The notes under the pieces were generated by a model. That model ran no database searches and had not been told where the DNA came from. It was given only the letters and a program-made list of their open reading frames with translations. This document shows, one piece after another, positions 27,859-36,810 of a DNA stretch of 64,000 bases (the first letter of the stretch is position 1; each line of letters begins with the position of its first letter). Made by a program: the position numbers and the translations under genes. This DNA comes from Jeotgalibacillus sp. R-1-5s-1 (GTDB lineage: Bacteria; Bacillota; Bacilli; Bacillales; Jeotgalibacillaceae): the NCBI RefSeq assembly GCF_004405105.1, contig NZ_SORW01000028.1, positions 62,001-126,000 of the forward strand, read 5' to 3'.

Positions 27859-28410
27859 GTGAGTAAACAAAGTGGATTATTTATGGCGTTTTTCAGGGTG
27901 GGGATCTTCGGTTTTGGTGGAGGTCCTTCCTCGATACCGCTCGTTCATAAAGAAGTGGTGGAGCAGTATAAATGGATGAGTGATGAAGAATTTTCAGATG
28001 TGCTGGCGCTCGGTAATGCAATGCCGGGACCGATTGCAACAAAGATGGCGGGCTATATCGGGTATCGTGTAGGTGGCGTTGCCGGGATGATCAATGCGGT
28101 TCTGGCAACGACCATTCCAACGGTTGTCGCCATGATTTTTTTGCTGACTGTGTTAAATGCATACCGGGATGTAGCCTGGGTAAACGGGATGGCGGCTGCG
28201 GTTGTACCGGTTGTCGGGGTGATGCTTGCTGTGCTGACGTGGGATTTTGTGAAAAAGTCCAAAGGTGCGCTCGGCTGGGGCCTGGCGATTGTGATGATCG
28301 CGGGAAGCCTTGTGCTGCTTGAAGTACTTGGTGTACATCCGGCAATTGTGATTCTGGCGATTTTACTTTATGCCCTTCTTTTCGGCGGGAAGACAGGTGC
28401 GAAGGCATGA
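27859..28410 (+). CDS. ywrA: Chromate transporter family subunit (first half-size protein)
   Basis: A 183-aa half-size CHR-family membrane protein. The N-terminal motif FFRVGIFGFGGGPSSIPLVH and the following SDVLALGNAMPGPIATKMAG are the family signatures; about five to six membrane helices follow. Half-size CHR proteins work in pairs with opposite topology, and the partner follows with a 4-nt overlap. The GTG start at 27859 has only a weak ribosome-binding site, so coupling to the upstream gene is likely. Role in chromate efflux or another anion transport is inferred from family. Confidence 0.87.
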   Translation: MSKQSGLFMAFFRVGIFGFGGGPSSIPLVHKEVVEQYKWMSDEEFSDVLALGNAMPGPIATKMAGYIGYRVGGVAGMINAVLATTIPTVVAMIFLLTVLNAYRDVAWVNGMAAAVVPVVGVMLAVLTWDFVKKSKGALGWGLAIVMIAGSLVLLEVLGVHPAIVILAILLYALLFGGKTGAKA

Positions 28411-28937
28411 TTTACTGGGAAATCTTTTTAGCATTTTTTATTCCGGGGATATTGGGTTATGGCGGCGGACCGGCTTCGATTCCGCTTGTTGAAAATGAAG
28501 TGGTGGACCGATATGGCTGGATGACGACACAGGAATTTTCAGAGGTGCTTGCGCTCGGAAATTCACTGCCGGGTCCGATCGCCACAAAAATGGCCGGATA
28601 TATCGGTTATGCGGAAGGTGGCATTTTAGGTGCAGGTGTTGCGCTGTTTGCAACGGTTGCGCCGTCACTGATTTTAATGGTTGTACTATTAGGCCTTATT
28701 ATGAAATATAAGGACTCACCGCGTGTGAAAAAAATGTCTACGCTTGTTCGCCCGACGATTGCGGTACTGCTGGGCGTGATGACGTGGGGATTTTTCGCAG
28801 ATGCGATTGAGGCAAGCGGAACGGTTCAGACGGTTGTACTCGCTGTAATCAGCTTTGTGCTGCTTGAACGGTTTAAAGTTCATCCGGCTTTTGTGATCGC
28901 CGGAGCGCTGGTTTATGGAGCGGTTTTCTTAGGGTAA
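28407..28937 (+). CDS. ywrB: Chromate transporter family subunit (second half-size protein)
   Basis: A 176-aa CHR-family protein, paralogous to the preceding one: FIPGILGYGGGPASIPLVEN, FSEVLALGNSLPGPIATKMA and multiple membrane helices. Start and stop overlap with the upstream gene by ATGA, so the two subunits should be made in equal amount and form a heterodimer. Arrangement matches ywrA-ywrB of B. subtilis. The transported anion cannot be decided from sequence. Confidence 0.87.
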   Translation: MIYWEIFLAFFIPGILGYGGGPASIPLVENEVVDRYGWMTTQEFSEVLALGNSLPGPIATKMAGYIGYAEGGILGAGVALFATVAPSLILMVVLLGLIMKYKDSPRVKKMSTLVRPTIAVLLGVMTWGFFADAIEASGTVQTVVLAVISFVLLERFKVHPAFVIAGALVYGAVFLG

Positions 28938-28973
28938 ACAAAGAAAAAAGTTCATTTAGAGGGAGTGTTGACG

Positions 28974-29801
28974 ATGACGTATTCCATTGTTGCCTATGAT
29001 CCGGTTGAAAAAGAGTGGGGTGTGGCGACGCAGTCGAAGTTTCTCGCAGTTGGCGCCGTTGTGCCGCATGCTGTGGCAGGTGTCGGTGCGGTAGCGACCC
29101 AGTCTTATGCCAATACTGCGTATGGACCTGAGGCGATGACGTACATAATGGCTGGTAAAAATGCAGAGGAAACCATTAAGCTGTTGACTGATGAAGATGA
29201 AGAGCGCGATTTTCGTCAGGTTGGAATTATTGACAGCCAGGGCAACCCTGCAACCTTTACAGGATCAAGATGTTACGACTGGGCAGGCGGTGTGACCGGC
29301 AAAAACTACGCTGTCCAGGGGAATATTCTCGTGGAAGGAACCGTCGAAGCGATGGCCAGAGCGTTTGAAAATGCAGAAGGTACGCTTGCTGAACGGATGC
29401 TTGCTTCCCTTGCAGCCGGTCAGGCAGCAGGAGGAGATTCCCGCGGTCAGCAATCCGCCGCACTTTTAGTCGTGAAGGATAAAGGCGGTTATGGTGGCTA
29501 TAACGACCGCTACATCGATCTACGTGTGGATGACCACGCCACACCGGTTGATGAACTGATCCGCATTTACCGCATGCACCAGCTTTATTTTGCGAAAGCG
29601 AAGAAAGAATTCGTGGCGAAAGTTGAGGGTGAAGTCGAGCGAAAACTTGAGCTGCAGCTCGCACGCCACGGCTACTTAAAAGACGGTATGTCCATCCACC
29701 AGGCGCTGCGCAACTACCTCCACACCGAAAACTTCGAAATGCGCGAGCAGGCTGAAGGCTACGTGGATATGGAAGTTGTGGAGTATATGGAGAGAAGTTA
29801 G
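28974..29801 (+). CDS. DUF1028 family protein (putative Ntn-hydrolase fold)
   Basis: A 275-aa protein of family DUF1028. The N-terminal MTYSIVAYDPVEKEWGVATQ begins with the threonine typical of the family after Met, and the body has GAVATQSYANTAYGPEAM, GSRCYDWAGGVTGKNYAVQG and GGDSRGQQSAALLVVKDKGG. The C-terminal part (about 200-275) resembles a small peptidoglycan-binding-like helical domain. Function is not established. The ATG at 28974 is chosen, about 9 nt after GAGGGAG. It lies 36 bp after the chromate transporter pair, likely in the same operon as the gamma-glutamyltransferase. Confidence 0.85.
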   Translation: MTYSIVAYDPVEKEWGVATQSKFLAVGAVVPHAVAGVGAVATQSYANTAYGPEAMTYIMAGKNAEETIKLLTDEDEERDFRQVGIIDSQGNPATFTGSRCYDWAGGVTGKNYAVQGNILVEGTVEAMARAFENAEGTLAERMLASLAAGQAAGGDSRGQQSAALLVVKDKGGYGGYNDRYIDLRVDDHATPVDELIRIYRMHQLYFAKAKKEFVAKVEGEVERKLELQLARHGYLKDGMSIHQALRNYLHTENFEMREQAEGYVDMEVVEYMERS

Positions 29802-29807
29802 AGATGA

Positions 29808-29837
29808 AACCGAATCCTTAAGGGGTTCGGTTTTTTT
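29808..29837 (+). terminator. Terminator after the DUF1028 gene
   Basis: AACCGAATCC pairs with GGGGTTCGGTT and is followed by seven T residues. Confidence 0.88.
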
Positions 29838-29842
29838 AAATG

Positions 29843-30157
29843 GTTAAAAGGCAAAATATCATGCGAGGTCCACAAAATACAGCCCGAGGTCCGCAAAATA
29901 GTCGGGAAAGTCTATCTAATTAGAGCACACCCCCTCAAAATACCCATACTACAGTGAAAAATCACAAGCGCAGCGTCCGTTTAAGCAGGTTTTGAGTAAC
30001 CTGAGAGCATCCAGTGCCCCCGGTCTGCGCCGGGAGTATACAAAATGAGGAGCGAGGTCCACACAATAAAGACCGAGGTCCACACAATAAAGACCAAGGT
30101 ACGCAAAATAACCAGGAAAGTCGATCTAATCGCACATCCTCTCCGCACAGTCCCCAT
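29843..30157. repeat. 21-nt-period degenerate tandem repeat, locus B (two arrays in one register)
   Basis: Array 1 units start at 29843, 29864, 29885, 29906 and 29927; array 2 units at 30032, 30053, 30074, 30095, 30116 and 30137. The distance between the first units of the two arrays is 189 nt, exactly nine periods. Most units contain CGAGGTCC then CAAAATA or a variant at fixed offset; both arrays also share a divergent unit starting GAAAGTC and containing ATCTAAT. The middle 84 nt is too diverged to score. The 83-codon frame at 30014-30265 derives from the repeat. With the terminator and promoter this accounts for the 529-bp gap 29802-30330. Confidence 0.82.
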
Positions 30158-30190
30158 CACCAAAATAACCCACACTCATCCCCCCTTTTC

Positions 30191-30219
30191 TTGTATCCCT
30201 TCTTATGTAATGGTAAGAT
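30191..30219 (+). promoter_or_regulatory. SigA-type promoter of secA
   Basis: TTGTAT at 30191-30196 and TAAGAT at 30214-30219 with a 17-nt spacer, 111 bp upstream of secA. Confidence 0.55.
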
Positions 30220-30330
30220 AAGTACGTATATTTATATGTTTAATGATCGCAAAGCAGGGGAATAAAATGTTCCGCTGATTTTGATAAGGAAGGATGGCGC
30301 AGGCTGTCCGTTAAATAAAGGAGCGTTAAC

Positions 30331-32844
30331 ATGCTTGGAATTTTAAACAAGGTGTTTGATGGGAATAAGCGTGATGTGAAACGGTTTGAGAAGACGGCTG
30401 AGCAGGTTGAGGCTGCAGCGGTTGAGATGGATAAGCTGACGGATGATCAGCTTCGTGCAAAAACAGACGAATTCAAAGCGCGTTATGAAAAAGGCGAATC
30501 CACTGATGATTTAATGGTTGAAGCATTTGCGGTCGTGAAGGTAGGAGCGAAACGTGTGCTTGGCCTGGATCCTTACCGCGTGCAGATCATGGGTGCGGCT
30601 GCACTTCATGAAGGTAATATTTCCGAGATGAAAACCGGGGAAGGTAAAACACTTACTTCCACCATGCCGGTTTATTTAAATGCACTGACTGGAAAAGGTG
30701 TTCACGTTGTAACGGTCAACGAATACCTGGCCAGCCGTGATGCTGAGGAAATGGGTCAGCTGTATCAGTTTCTTGGACTGACAGTTGGATTAAACCTGAA
30801 CAGTATGGATAAGGATCAGAAGCGTGAAGCGTATGCGGCTGATATCACATACAGCACAAATAATGAACTTGGATTTGACTATCTTCGTGATAACATGGTG
30901 CTTTATAAGGAGCAGCGCGTTCAGCGTCCGCTTCATTTTGCCGTGATTGATGAAGTTGACTCGATTTTAATTGATGAGGCGCGTACACCGTTAATCATTT
31001 CGGGTCAGGCACAGAAAAATACACAGCTTTACATTCAGACGAATGCATTTGTACGTAATCTGCGTCCTGAAGAAGATTTTACCTACGATGAGAAGACGAA
31101 GGGCGTTCAGCTGACGGAGGAAGGGATTACGAAAGCGGAAAAAGCTTTCCGTATTGAGAATCTGTATGATTATGCTCATGTAACCTTGAATCATCATATT
31201 ACCCAGTCACTAAAAGCGCATGCGTCAATGAAAGCTGACGTAGATTATGTAGTAGAAGAAGGCAAAGTTGTCATCGTTGACCAGTTCACCGGTCGTTTAA
31301 TGAAAGGCCGCCGCTACAGTGACGGGCTTCACCAGGCGATTGAGGCGAAGGAAGGTCTTGAGATTCAAAACGAATCAATGACGATGGCTTCGATCACATT
31401 CCAGAACTACTTCCGTATGTATGAAAAGCTGTCCGGTATGACAGGTACAGCAAAAACGGAAGAAGAGGAATTCCGCAACATTTACAACATGCGCGTCATT
31501 GTCATTCCGACGAATCGCGACATTGTCCGTGATGATAAAGCAGATCTCATTTATGCGTCAATTAAAGGGAAGTATGCCGCTGCGGTGGAGGATATTGCCG
31601 CGCGTCATGAAAAGGGCCAGCCGGTTCTTGTCGGTACAGTGGCGATTGAAACGTCTGAAATCATTGCTAATGAACTGAAGAAAAAGGGCATTCCGCACAA
31701 CGTTCTTAATGCGAAAAACCATGGTCGTGAGGCGGAGATTATCGCGGATGCCGGTAAACGCGGTGCCGTGACGATCGCAACTAACATGGCCGGTCGTGGT
31801 ACGGATATCAAGCTTGGCGATGGTGTGAAGGAAATTGGCGGACTTGCGGTAATCGGTACAGAGCGTCATGAATCGCGCCGTATTGATAACCAGCTCCGCG
31901 GACGTTCAGGCCGTCAGGGAGATCCGGGTGTGACGCAGTTCTACCTTTCAATGGAAGATGATCTGATGCGCCGATTTGGATCAGACAATATGAAAAACAT
32001 GATGACCCGTCTTGGTATGGATGATTCCCAGCCGATTCAGAGTAAAATGGTCACGCGTGCTGTTGAATCAGCGCAAAAGCGTGTTGAGGGTAATAACTTT
32101 GATGCACGTAAGCAGCTTCTTGAGTATGACGATGTTCTTCGTCAGCAGCGTGAGGTCATTTACGCTGACCGTAACGAGGTGCTTGATTCAGACAGCCTTC
32201 GCGGTATCATTGAAAAGATGATCGAGTCTACGGTTTACGGTGCCGTTGATGCCCATGCACCGATGGTTGAAGAGAGAGCGAAATGGGATCTGACAGGTCT
32301 TGAGCACTTTATTTTCGCAAACCTTCTGCCTGAAGGTGAAATTAAGGCGGCAGACCTCGAAGGTAAATCGAATGACGAGATGAAGTCGTTTATCCTTGAT
32401 AAAGTCATGGCGCGTTATGATGCGCGTGAGGAAGAGCTTGCCGAAAGAATGCGTGAGTTCGAAAAGGTTGTTCTTCTGCGTTCACTTGATTCGAAATGGA
32501 TCGACCATATTGATGCCATGGATCAGCTTCGTCAGGGTATCCATCTGCGTGCGTATGGTCAGATTAATCCCCTTCGTGAATATCAGAATGAAGGATTCGC
32601 CATGTTTGAAACGATGCAACAGACTGTAAATGAAGAAGTAACGAAGTATATTATGAAGGCGGAAATCCGCAGTAACCTTGAGCGTCAGGAAGTCGCGAAA
32701 GGGCAGGCCGTTAATCCAAAAGAAGAAGGCGCAGCGAAAAAGAAGCCTGCACCGGTCCGTCGTGAAAATACCGTAGGACGTAATGATCCTTGTCCTTGCG
32801 GAAGCGGCAAAAAGTTTAAAAACTGTCACGGTGCCATTCAATAA
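30331..32844 (+). CDS. secA: Preprotein translocase ATPase SecA
   Basis: SecA (837 aa) is the motor that drives unfolded preproteins through SecYEG. Nucleotide-binding domain 1 has [20 protein letters not shown] (Walker A, about residue 100) and [20 protein letters not shown] (Walker B, about 207); NBD2 has [20 protein letters not shown] and [20 protein letters not shown]. The C terminus carries the SEC-C zinc motif [19 protein letters not shown]. Length equals the B. subtilis protein (841 aa). The start follows AAAGGAG. The gene is followed by a hairpin and then prfB, as in B. subtilis. Confidence 0.98.
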   Translation: MLGILNKVFDGNKRDVKRFEKTAEQVEAAAVEMDKLTDDQLRAKTDEFKARYEKGESTDDLMVEAFAVVKVGAKRVLGLDPYRVQIMGAAALHEGNISEMKTGEGKTLTSTMPVYLNALTGKGVHVVTVNEYLASRDAEEMGQLYQFLGLTVGLNLNSMDKDQKREAYAADITYSTNNELGFDYLRDNMVLYKEQRVQRPLHFAVIDEVDSILIDEARTPLIISGQAQKNTQLYIQTNAFVRNLRPEEDFTYDEKTKGVQLTEEGITKAEKAFRIENLYDYAHVTLNHHITQSLKAHASMKADVDYVVEEGKVVIVDQFTGRLMKGRRYSDGLHQAIEAKEGLEIQNESMTMASITFQNYFRMYEKLSGMTGTAKTEEEEFRNIYNMRVIVIPTNRDIVRDDKADLIYASIKGKYAAAVEDIAARHEKGQPVLVGTVAIETSEIIANELKKKGIPHNVLNAKNHGREAEIIADAGKRGAVTIATNMAGRGTDIKLGDGVKEIGGLAVIGTERHESRRIDNQLRGRSGRQGDPGVTQFYLSMEDDLMRRFGSDNMKNMMTRLGMDDSQPIQSKMVTRAVESAQKRVEGNNFDARKQLLEYDDVLRQQREVIYADRNEVLDSDSLRGIIEKMIESTVYGAVDAHAPMVEERAKWDLTGLEHFIFANLLPEGEIKAADLEGKSNDEMKSFILDKVMARYDAREEELAERMREFEKVVLLRSLDSKWIDHIDAMDQLRQGIHLRAYGQINPLREYQNEGFAMFETMQQTVNEEVTKYIMKAEIRSNLERQEVAKGQAVNPKEEGAAKKKPAPVRRENTVGRNDPCPCGSGKKFKNCHGAIQ

Positions 32845-32853
32845 TTGATTGCC

Positions 32854-32885
32854 AAAGTCCCGTACTTTTTCAGGTGCGGGACTTT
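32854..32885 (+). terminator. Hairpin between secA and prfB
   Basis: AAAGTCCCG at 32854-32862 pairs with CGGGACTTT at 32877-32885. The T-run is short, so read-through into prfB (start 43 bp downstream) is likely. Confidence 0.65.
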
Positions 32886-32927
32886 CACAGGCATATACAA
32901 AATAGAAAATAAAGGTGGACTTTTAAC

Positions 32928-34032
32928 ATGGAATTATCAGATGTAAGAAACGAGCTCGAAAAAACAGCCAGCGTTCTGGCGGACTTCAGGGGGTCTCTTT
33001 GACTTAGAAAACAAAGAGGCACGACTTGCAGAAATTGATGAACTGATGGTTGAACCTGATTTCTGGGATGACCAGCAAAAAGCGCAGGGCATTATCAGTG
33101 AACAGAATGGGTTAAAAGATGTTGTAGTCGGCTACCATAACCTCGTGGACACGCAGGAAAATCTGGAGTTAACGCTTGAGCTGCTTCGTGAAGAGCCGGA
33201 TGAGGATATGAAGGCTGAGCTTGTAACAGAGCTGAAGGAATTCAGACAGACGCTTGATGAGTTTGAGCTGCAGCTTCTGTTAAGTGAGCCATACGATAAA
33301 AACAATGCCATCCTTGAGCTTCACCCGGGTGCCGGTGGGACTGAGTCGCAGGACTGGGGCTCTATGCTTCTGCGTATGTATCAGCGCTGGGGCGAAAAGC
33401 GCGGCTTTAAGGTGGAAACGCTGGATTATCTTCCAGGAGACGAAGCCGGTATTAAATCCGTAACACTTTTATTTAAAGGGCACAACGCATACGGCTACCT
33501 GAAGGCTGAAAAAGGTGTACACCGTCTCGTGCGTATTTCACCGTTTGATTCATCTGGCCGCCGACATACATCATTTGTGTCTTGCGACATCATGCCGGAA
33601 TTTAATGATGAAATTGAAATCGAAATCCGCACTGAAGATCTGAAAATCGATACGTACCGTGCAAGCGGCGCCGGCGGTCAGCACATTAATACGACCGATT
33701 CAGCGGTCCGGATCACGCACATTCCAACCGGCTCTGTTGTATCGTGTCAGTCTGAACGCTCACAGATTAAAAACCGCGACCAGGCGATGAAGATGCTGAA
33801 AGCCAAGCTTTATCAGCTGAAAATCGAGGAGCAGGAGCAAAAACTTGCGGATATTCGCGGTGAGCAAAAAGAGATCGGATGGGGAAGTCAGATCCGCTCT
33901 TACGTTTTCCACCCTTACTCTATGGTGAAGGATCACCGTACAAGTACGGAATCAGGAAACGTGCAGGGTGTGATGGACGGCGATCTTGATCCGTTTATTA
34001 ATGCTTATCTCCGTTCGAAGATTACGAATTAA
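32928..34032 (+). CDS. prfB: Peptide chain release factor 2, with programmed +1 frameshift
   Basis: RF2 (367 aa) terminates translation at UGA and UAA. The gene is in two frames: 24 sense codons from the ATG at 32928 end with CTT followed by TGA at 33000-33002, and reading resumes after a +1 slip with GAC at 33001. The slip site CTTTGAC preceded by AGGGGG is the classical autoregulatory signal, so this is not a pseudogene. In the main frame the stop-recognition tripeptide SPF ([15 protein letters not shown]) and the catalytic GGQ ([20 protein letters not shown]) are present. An ORF caller would place the start wrongly at 33046. Confidence 0.96.
32988..33002 (+). promoter_or_regulatory. prfB recoding site (Shine-Dalgarno-like element, slippery codon and in-frame UGA)
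   Basis: AGGGGG at 32988-32993, TCT, CTT at 32997-32999 and TGA at 33000-33002. The internal SD-like hexamer just upstream of CUU-UGA-C stimulates +1 slippage when RF2 is limiting. Confidence 0.93.
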
Positions 34033-34046
34033 TTGTTTTGATGAGG

Positions 34047-34072
34047 GAGTCCAATTTGATTGGGCTCTTTTA
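34047..34072 (+). terminator. Terminator after prfB
   Basis: GAGTCCAAT at 34047-34055 pairs with ATTGGGCTC at 34059-34067 around a 3-nt loop, followed by TTTTAT. Confidence 0.82.
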
Positions 34073-34077
34073 TAATC

Positions 34078-34192
34078 GTGCCGGGTCATTCCTTCGCTTT
34101 CCGCGGCCGCGCGGTTAGCCACCTTGCGCTCCGCGCTACGCTGTCTCACCTGTCGCTTCTCTGCCGCAGGAGTCTACGGAATGACCCGGCAC
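34078..34192. repeat. Palindromic intergenic repeat, copy R4
   Basis: A 115-bp element with arms GTGCCGGGTCATTCC (34078-34092) and GGAATGACCCGGCAC (34178-34192), perfectly complementary. Compared with R1 both arms carry the same T-to-C / A-to-G exchange, so pairing is kept. The core is CGCTTTCCGCGGCCGCGCGG, CTGTCTCACCTGTCGCTTC and GGAGTCTACGG. Confidence 0.9.
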
Positions 34193-34264
34193 TTATTATG
34201 TGATACTCCCTTATGTATTTTTAAATGACAATACTAAAATAGAATAAAATCAAAGAGCAGAACC

Positions 34265-34411
34265 TGTTTAATTTCAGGAGAACGTTAATGAAGGTAGTGT
34301 TCTTGTCGAAAACCAATCAACTTCTGTTGAAGGCATTCCAGCCAATAATGTTAACGTCGATAGGAGATTTGATTTCGCTTATAGACAATTTGTTTCTATT
34401 TATCTCATAAA
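34265..34411. repeat. 21-nt-period degenerate repeat, locus F (weak)
   Basis: Units starting TGTT, TGTC or a variant begin at 34265, 34283, 34304, 34325, 34349, 34370 and 34391: steps 18, 21, 21, 24, 21, 21. The best units read TGTTGAAGGC and TGTTAACGTC, related to loci A and E. Less regular than the other loci, so lower confidence. With the prfB terminator, R4 and a promoter it fills the 546-bp gap 34033-34578. Confidence 0.5.
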
Positions 34412-34508
34412 TAAAAGTGTCAATACACCTCCAGCACCCCACCCTCAAACACCCACTTCTATCTCTTTATACAATCCTTTACCACACTAACGCTCTATCC
34501 TGACAGCA

Positions 34509-34537
34509 TTCACACGGGCGGGACTTCGTGCTATACT
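34509..34537 (+). promoter_or_regulatory. SigA-type promoter of the YitT-family gene
   Basis: TTCACA at 34509-34514 and TATACT at 34532-34537, 17-nt spacer. A small inverted repeat ACGTT-GTCG-AACGT follows at about 34543-34556 and could be an operator or leader hairpin. Confidence 0.6.
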
Positions 34538-34578
34538 CCAAAACGTTGTCGAACGTGTGAAGAAAGGATGAACGATTG

Positions 34579-35448
34579 ATGAAAAAACGTAATCGTGGGG
34601 TACAAAAAGCGTCTGGAAAATGGCCGGTTGTGCTCGATTTTGTGTATATTTTAGTTGGGGCGTTTTTTGTTGCAGTGGCGTTTAACGTGTTTCTGTTGCC
34701 GAATAATGTGGCATCAGGCGGTGTGAGCGGGATCAGTACGATCTTAAATGGAGTGTTTGACTGGCGGCCTGCTTATGTTCAGTATGCTTTTAATATTCCT
34801 TTATTTATAGCGGGGTTAATCTTTCTTGGCGTACAGTTTGGATTGAAAACGGCAGTCGGCACAGTTGTGCTTCCTTTTTACGTGCTGCTGACTGAAAATT
34901 GGGAGCCATGGACAGAGGATCCGCTGCTCGGCGCATTGTTCGGCGGGATTGGTGTTGGAATAGGTTTAGGAATTGTTTTTCGAGGTAAAGCATCTACAGG
35001 TGGGACAGACCTTGCCGCACAGATTATACATAAATACAGCGGGTTAGGTCTTGGCACGTGTGTTGCGATGATTGACGGCATGATTGTACTTGCCGCCGCA
35101 CTTGTTTTTGAAATTGAAGCAGGGTTGTATGCATTGATCGGTCTTTATGTGACGAGCAAAACGATTGATCTCGTTCAGGTCGGGTTAAACCGTTCGAAAA
35201 TGGTGCATATTATTACCAACCGCCAGGAAGAAATCAGTCAGGCTATTTTTGAGGAAGTGGATCGCGGTGTAACAAAGCTGTCAGCGTACGGCGGTTATAC
35301 GGATCATGAGCGTCCGATTTTGATGTGTGTGATTGATCAGACAGAATTTACAAGATTGAAAAATGTAGTTAAAAAGATCGATCCGAAAGCATTTGTCATT
35401 GTCAATGATGCGTCCGAAGTCCTTGGCGAGGGTTTTAAAAGGGAATAA
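34579..35448 (+). CDS. yvjA: YitT family membrane protein (YvjA-like)
   Basis: A 289-aa protein with five or six membrane helices (residues about 15-195) of the YitT/DUF161 family and a C-terminal soluble DUF2179 domain (about 215-275, VHIITNRQEEISQAIFEEVD and GGYTDHERPILMCVIDQTEF). The N-terminal motif FLLPNNVASGGVSGISTIL and GKASTGGTDLAAQIIHKYSG are family signatures. Function is not established. The ATG at 34579 is preferred over the TTG at 34576. Its place between prfB and cccB matches B. subtilis yvjA. Confidence 0.88.
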   Translation: MKKRNRGVQKASGKWPVVLDFVYILVGAFFVAVAFNVFLLPNNVASGGVSGISTILNGVFDWRPAYVQYAFNIPLFIAGLIFLGVQFGLKTAVGTVVLPFYVLLTENWEPWTEDPLLGALFGGIGVGIGLGIVFRGKASTGGTDLAAQIIHKYSGLGLGTCVAMIDGMIVLAAALVFEIEAGLYALIGLYVTSKTIDLVQVGLNRSKMVHIITNRQEEISQAIFEEVDRGVTKLSAYGGYTDHERPILMCVIDQTEFTRLKNVVKKIDPKAFVIVNDASEVLGEGFKRE

Positions 35449-35472
35449 AAAGTTATTTTGGAAAAAGAACGA

Positions 35473-35502
35473 TTCACTTTCATTTATATAAAAGAAAGTG
35501 AA
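35473..35502. other. Inverted repeat between the YitT gene and cccB
   Basis: TTCACTTTC at 35473-35481 and GAAAGTGAA at 35494-35502 form a 9-bp stem with a 12-nt AT-rich loop. There is no T-run, so it may be an mRNA-stabilising or weak termination hairpin. Confidence 0.5.
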
Positions 35503-35525
35503 TAATTGAAGAATGAGGTGAAGAA

Positions 35526-35855
35526 ATGAAGAAATGGTGGTTAGCATTAGCAGCAGGTTCTGTTCTCGTACTCGGTGCGTGTGGCGGAGGAGAAGAAACA
35601 ACTGATAGCGGATCAGGCGAACAGGCGTCATCCGGTGAACTGGACCCGCGTGAAGTGTATGTTGGGAACTGTTCAGGCTGTCACGGTGATAATCTGGAAG
35701 GTGGAAGCGGTCCAAACCTGGAAGATGTCGGATCTCGCTACAGTTATGACGAAATTTTGGACATTATTCAGAATGGTAAAGGCCGTATGCCTGGCAATCT
35801 GATCGAAGGTGAAGAGGCAGAAGTTGTCGCACAATGGCTTTCTGAACAGCAATAA
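35526..35855 (+). CDS. cccB: Cytochrome c-551 lipoprotein (CccB-like)
   Basis: A 109-aa membrane-anchored cytochrome c. The N terminus MKKWWLALAAGSVLVLGACG is a lipoprotein signal with lipobox LGAC (Cys19), followed by a Gly/Ser/Glu-rich linker. The haem-binding motif is CSGCH near residue 50, and Met in GKGRMPG is the likely axial ligand. Small one-haem c551 proteins carry electrons to terminal oxidase on the outer face of the membrane. Gene order prfB-(yvjA)-cccB-ftsE matches B. subtilis. Followed by a terminator. Confidence 0.92.
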   Translation: MKKWWLALAAGSVLVLGACGGGEETTDSGSGEQASSGELDPREVYVGNCSGCHGDNLEGGSGPNLEDVGSRYSYDEILDIIQNGKGRMPGNLIEGEEAEVVAQWLSEQQ

Positions 35856-35866
35856 GGATGGAAAAT

Positions 35867-35907
35867 AAAAGAGTCTTTTGCCTAAATTGGTAAAAGATTC
35901 TTTTTTT
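35867..35907 (+). terminator. Terminator after cccB
   Basis: AAAGAGTCTTTTGCC pairs with GGTAAAAGATTCTTT around a short AT loop, ending in a seven-T run. Confidence 0.87.
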
Positions 35908-35944
35908 GTTGCAGTTAAGAAATATAAATGTAATATAAATATCG

Positions 35945-35972
35945 TTAACAAAAATTCTTAGAATGATATAAT
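35945..35972 (+). promoter_or_regulatory. SigA promoter of ftsEX
   Basis: TTAACA at 35945-35950 and a perfect TATAAT at 35967-35972, 16-nt spacer. The leader is about 145 nt and contains an inverted repeat, AGCTATTTTGTC paired with GACAGATAGCT, at about 35993-36024. Confidence 0.7.
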
Positions 35973-36123
35973 ACTCTTGTGCCAAAAATTCGAGCTATTT
36001 TGTCCATGTTAGACAGATAGCTATTTATTCCTATAAAATACAAGGATTGGCGCTGTCGAATTGAATCTGCAGCCAGGCGACTATCATCATAGAATGAAAT
36101 ACAGCGATAAGGTGAGTAATGAT

Positions 36124-36810
36124 ATGATCGAGATGAAAGAGGTTTACAAGAAATACCCGAACGGCATCATGGCTGCAAATGGGTTTGATGTTAAGATTCA
36201 ACCCGGCGAATTTGTCTATGTTGTCGGACCATCCGGAGCTGGTAAATCAACATTTATTAAAATGATGTACCGCGAAGAAAAGCCGACAAAGGGTACCATT
36301 TCCGTTAATGGAATTGATATTGGCAGCTTAAAAAATAAGCGTGTGCCTTATTTAAGAAGAAACATCGGTGTGGTGTTTCAGGATTTTAAGCTTTTAAGTA
36401 AGCTTACGGTTTATGAAAATGTCGCATTTGCCTTAGAAGTAATTGAGGAACAGCCAAAGGTAATCAAGGAGAAGGTTATGGAAGTCCTTTCCCTTGTTGG
36501 GTTGAAACACAAAGCCCGCATGATGCCCGATGAGCTTTCCGGAGGAGAACAGCAGCGCGTATCGATTGCAAGGTCCATCGTTAACACTCCAAAAGTGGTG
36601 ATTGCCGATGAGCCAACTGGAAATCTTGATCCGGAGACGTCATGGGAAATTATGAACCTTTTCGAAGAAATTAATTCGAGAGGTACGACGATAATAATGG
36701 CTACGCATAACCGCGAAATAGTCAACACGATCCGTCACAGAGTACTGGCCATCGAAAACGGTGTCATTGTACGTGATGAACAGCGGGGGGACTACGGTTA
36801 TGAAAACTAG
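36124..36810 (+). CDS. ftsE: Cell-division ABC transporter ATP-binding protein FtsE
   Basis: FtsE (228 aa) is the ATPase of the FtsEX complex, which uses ATP to activate peptidoglycan hydrolases across the membrane. Walker A GPSGAGKSTFIKMM (about residue 37), ABC signature LSGGEQQRVSIARS (about 139) and Walker B VVIADEPTGNLDPE are intact. The ATG at 36124 follows AAGGTGAG and gives exactly the B. subtilis length; the upstream open frame from 36061 is not used. It overlaps ftsX by 11 nt. Confidence 0.96.
   Translation: MIEMKEVYKKYPNGIMAANGFDVKIQPGEFVYVVGPSGAGKSTFIKMMYREEKPTKGTISVNGIDIGSLKNKRVPYLRRNIGVVFQDFKLLSKLTVYENVAFALEVIEEQPKVIKEKVMEVLSLVGLKHKARMMPDELSGGEQQRVSIARSIVNTPKVVIADEPTGNLDPETSWEIMNLFEEINSRGTTIIMATHNREIVNTIRHRVLAIENGVIVRDEQRGDYGYEN

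Noticed and set aside
30014-30265. 83-codon open frame with repeated RGPHNKD before secA
   Set aside because: By-product of repeat locus B: a 21-nt period keeps any stop-free frame open. No ribosome-binding site and no recognisable protein.
32928-33002. prfB as a frameshifted pseudogene
   Set aside because: The stop sits in the classical +1 recoding site and both frames are otherwise intact.
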